From NCBI GenBank assembly GCA_029942265.1, contig JAOZTO010000149.1, forward strand, positions 1 to 6,458: a DNA stretch of 6,458 bases, given 5' to 3'. The DNA is from Desulfocapsa sp. (GTDB lineage Bacteria; Desulfobacterota; Desulfobulbia; Desulfobulbales; Desulfocapsaceae). The position numbers and the translations under genes are program-made. Within the stretch, counting starts at the first letter, position 1; the number at the start of each line of letters is the position of its first letter. Of the stretch, positions 5,142-6,458 are shown one piece after another. The notes under the pieces were generated by a model. It searched no databases, was not told the DNA's origin, and saw nothing but the letters and a program-made list of their open reading frames with translations.

Positions 5142-6392
5142 ATGAGAAATACAAATCCGGTCATTATTGGCTACGACGCCATATCGCCACTGGGCATTGA
5201 TCTTGAACAGCAGTGGCAAGCTGCAATTGCTGGAAAAAGCGGTATTGGTGTGCTTTCTCGTTTCCCTTTAACAGAGCATTTTCCTGTTCGGATTGCAGGC
5301 CAGGTCCCTGATATTGATAATCTTGACTACCCGTTTCTCACAGCCAGACACCAGGCCAGTTGGAGTTCTCCAATCTTCAAATATGGAATGCTTACCGTTG
5401 CCAGAGCACTTGAATCATCTGGTCTTGAGATAACACCTGATCTTGCCCCACGTGTTGCTGTAACATACAGCTCGGCTATTGGTGGGCTTGATGCTGTACT
5501 AAACGCAGACAGACGAATCCAGGCAGAAAACAAACTCCCCCCGCCATATGCAAATCCCAACTCCTGTATTAATATGATTGGTGGAAAAATTGCTATCCTG
5601 ACAGGAGCACAGGGACCAATCGTTAGTCCGGTTACAGCCTGCGCCACCGGCCTCACCTCCATGATAACAGGGGCCATGTTTCTTGCTCAAGGACGTGCGG
5701 ATGTTGCCATCTGTGGAGCCGTTGATTTTGCCCTCGTCGAACCTATCGCAGCAGGTTTTTATACCATGAATGGTGTATATATTCCAAAAGACGGCCAAGA
5801 AGAGGAAGTACCTGAACTTGCCAGCCGCCCTTTTTCTAAAAACAGACGTGGTTTTGTGATATCCGAAGGGGCAGGAGCTGTGATTCTCTGTACTCCTGAA
5901 TTTGCAAAGCACCATGGTTTAGCATTCACCATCGAACTTGCCGGATGGGGAATGACCTCAGATGCTCACCATTTTGTGGCTCCTTACTTTGAAACAATTA
6001 AACGATGTATGGGACAGGCCATGGACGATGCAGGTATTACTCCTGCAAACATTGCAACTATCAATGCCCACGCTGCATCAACAAAAGTTGGCGACAAGGT
6101 TGAATACGATGCTATCACAGCACTCTTTGGAAACAACAGTCCTCCGGTTACAGCAAATAAATCGCTAATCGGCCATTCCATGGGCGCATCGAGTGTTATA
6201 GAATCAATTTTCAGTTTTCAGGGTATGCGTGATGGAATACTTCCTCCAACCATTAACTATCTTCCAGACTCTGACATTGATATTGATTGTGTTGCAAATG
6301 AAAAGCGAATGCTCGAGCAGGAGTTTGTTTTAAAAAATTCTTTTGGCTTTGGCGGTTGTAATAGTTGTGCTGTTTTTAAACGGATCAATTAA
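5142..6392 (+). CDS. Beta-ketoacyl-ACP synthase (FabF/KAS II-like)
   Basis: A 416-residue condensing enzyme of the thiolase fold, full length for the FabF family. The active-site nucleophile is Cys167 in VTACATG. The two histidines are His310 in NAHAAST and His345 in KSLIGHSMGA, with Lys340 preceding the latter. The C-terminal FGFGGCNS loop (401-408) is present. It should catalyse decarboxylative Claisen condensation of malonyl-ACP with an acyl chain in the cytosol. NAHAAST replaces the usual NAHGTST, a modest divergence that, with the setting, suggests a specialised pathway rather than housekeeping fatty-acid synthesis. The start at 5142 fits the family N-terminus (VIIGYDAISPLG) although no clear ribosome binding site precedes it. 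It sits between a radical SAM gene (18-base gap) and a probable second synthase (11-base gap). Confidence 0.93.
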   Translation: MRNTNPVIIGYDAISPLGIDLEQQWQAAIAGKSGIGVLSRFPLTEHFPVRIAGQVPDIDNLDYPFLTARHQASWSSPIFKYGMLTVARALESSGLEITPDLAPRVAVTYSSAIGGLDAVLNADRRIQAENKLPPPYANPNSCINMIGGKIAILTGAQGPIVSPVTACATGLTSMITGAMFLAQGRADVAICGAVDFALVEPIAAGFYTMNGVYIPKDGQEEEVPELASRPFSKNRRGFVISEGAGAVILCTPEFAKHHGLAFTIELAGWGMTSDAHHFVAPYFETIKRCMGQAMDDAGITPANIATINAHAASTKVGDKVEYDAITALFGNNSPPVTANKSLIGHSMGASSVIESIFSFQGMRDGILPPTINYLPDSDIDIDCVANEKRMLEQEFVLKNSFGFGGCNSCAVFKRIN

Positions 6393-6403
6393 GAGAAGCA
6401 GAT

Positions 6404-6458
6404 ATGAAAGCACCACTAAACAGACGAGTATTTGTCGCCGGATATGCAGCTGCCACGC
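6404..6458 (+). CDS. Start of a second ketoacyl-synthase-like gene, cut by the window end
   Basis: Eighteen complete codons are visible: MKAPLNRRVFVAGYAAAT. The stretch RRVFVAGYAAAT matches the first beta strand and turn of ketoacyl synthases (compare VIIGYDAISPLG at the start of the gene before it). AAGAGAAG (6391-6398), five bases upstream of the ATG, is a plausible ribosome binding site, the best in this operon. The 11-base gap to the previous stop supports co-transcription. A tandem synthase pair may act as a heterodimer, as KS/chain-length-factor pairs do, or as two separate condensing enzymes. Whether this copy keeps its catalytic cysteine lies outside the window. Confidence 0.6.
   Translation, partial: MKAPLNRRVFVAGYAAAT

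Noticed and set aside
5499..5915. Minus-strand open frame of 138 codons inside the ketoacyl synthase
   Set aside because: It is opposite the conserved active-site region of a full-length synthase; no domain or start signal supports it.
1..6458. CRISPR array, tRNA or insertion sequence
   Set aside because: No regularly spaced direct repeats, no cloverleaf-like segment and no transposase-like protein were seen.

Overview
The window looks like a chromosomal segment of a Gram-negative bacterium with moderate G+C. The gene content is an ABC exporter with a separate cyclic-nucleotide-binding partner, plus a radical SAM/tandem ketoacyl-synthase operon. It would fit a sulfate-reducing Desulfobacterota, perhaps Desulfobulbales. 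That placement is an impression from protein style and gene company. No rRNA, tRNA or marker gene confirms it.

Left part, all on the minus strand. Positions 1-81 form a very long hairpin at the window edge, whose imperfect pairs are almost all G·U when read as + strand RNA. A short ORF running off the left edge overlaps it. A small cyclic-nucleotide-binding protein (107-640) and a large ABC exporter (615-3179) overlap by 26 bases and so form a coupled pair, ABC first. The exporter is about 260 residues longer than a normal half-transporter. The extra length lies between the Q-loop and the LSGGQ signature, where the Q-loop/helical-subdomain segment appears three times. Further upstream, after a 192-base gap with a terminator-like hairpin on the + strand, is a small gamma-glutamylcyclotransferase-like gene (3372-3704, minus).

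The middle, 3705-4124, is a 420-base divergent intergenic region. It holds an operator-like inverted repeat, a 7-bp hairpin, a TATAAT box and some small ORF fragments that may be remnants of a broken gene.

Right part, plus strand: a radical SAM enzyme (4125-5123), a complete beta-ketoacyl-ACP synthase (5142-6392) and the beginning of what looks like a second ketoacyl synthase (from 6404). Gaps of 18 and 11 bases indicate one operon. The most likely role is a dedicated type II fatty-acid/polyketide-like pathway, in which the synthases build a chain on an acyl carrier protein and the radical SAM enzyme makes an unusual modification. The product cannot be told from this window. The divergent genes to the left have no obvious link to this pathway.
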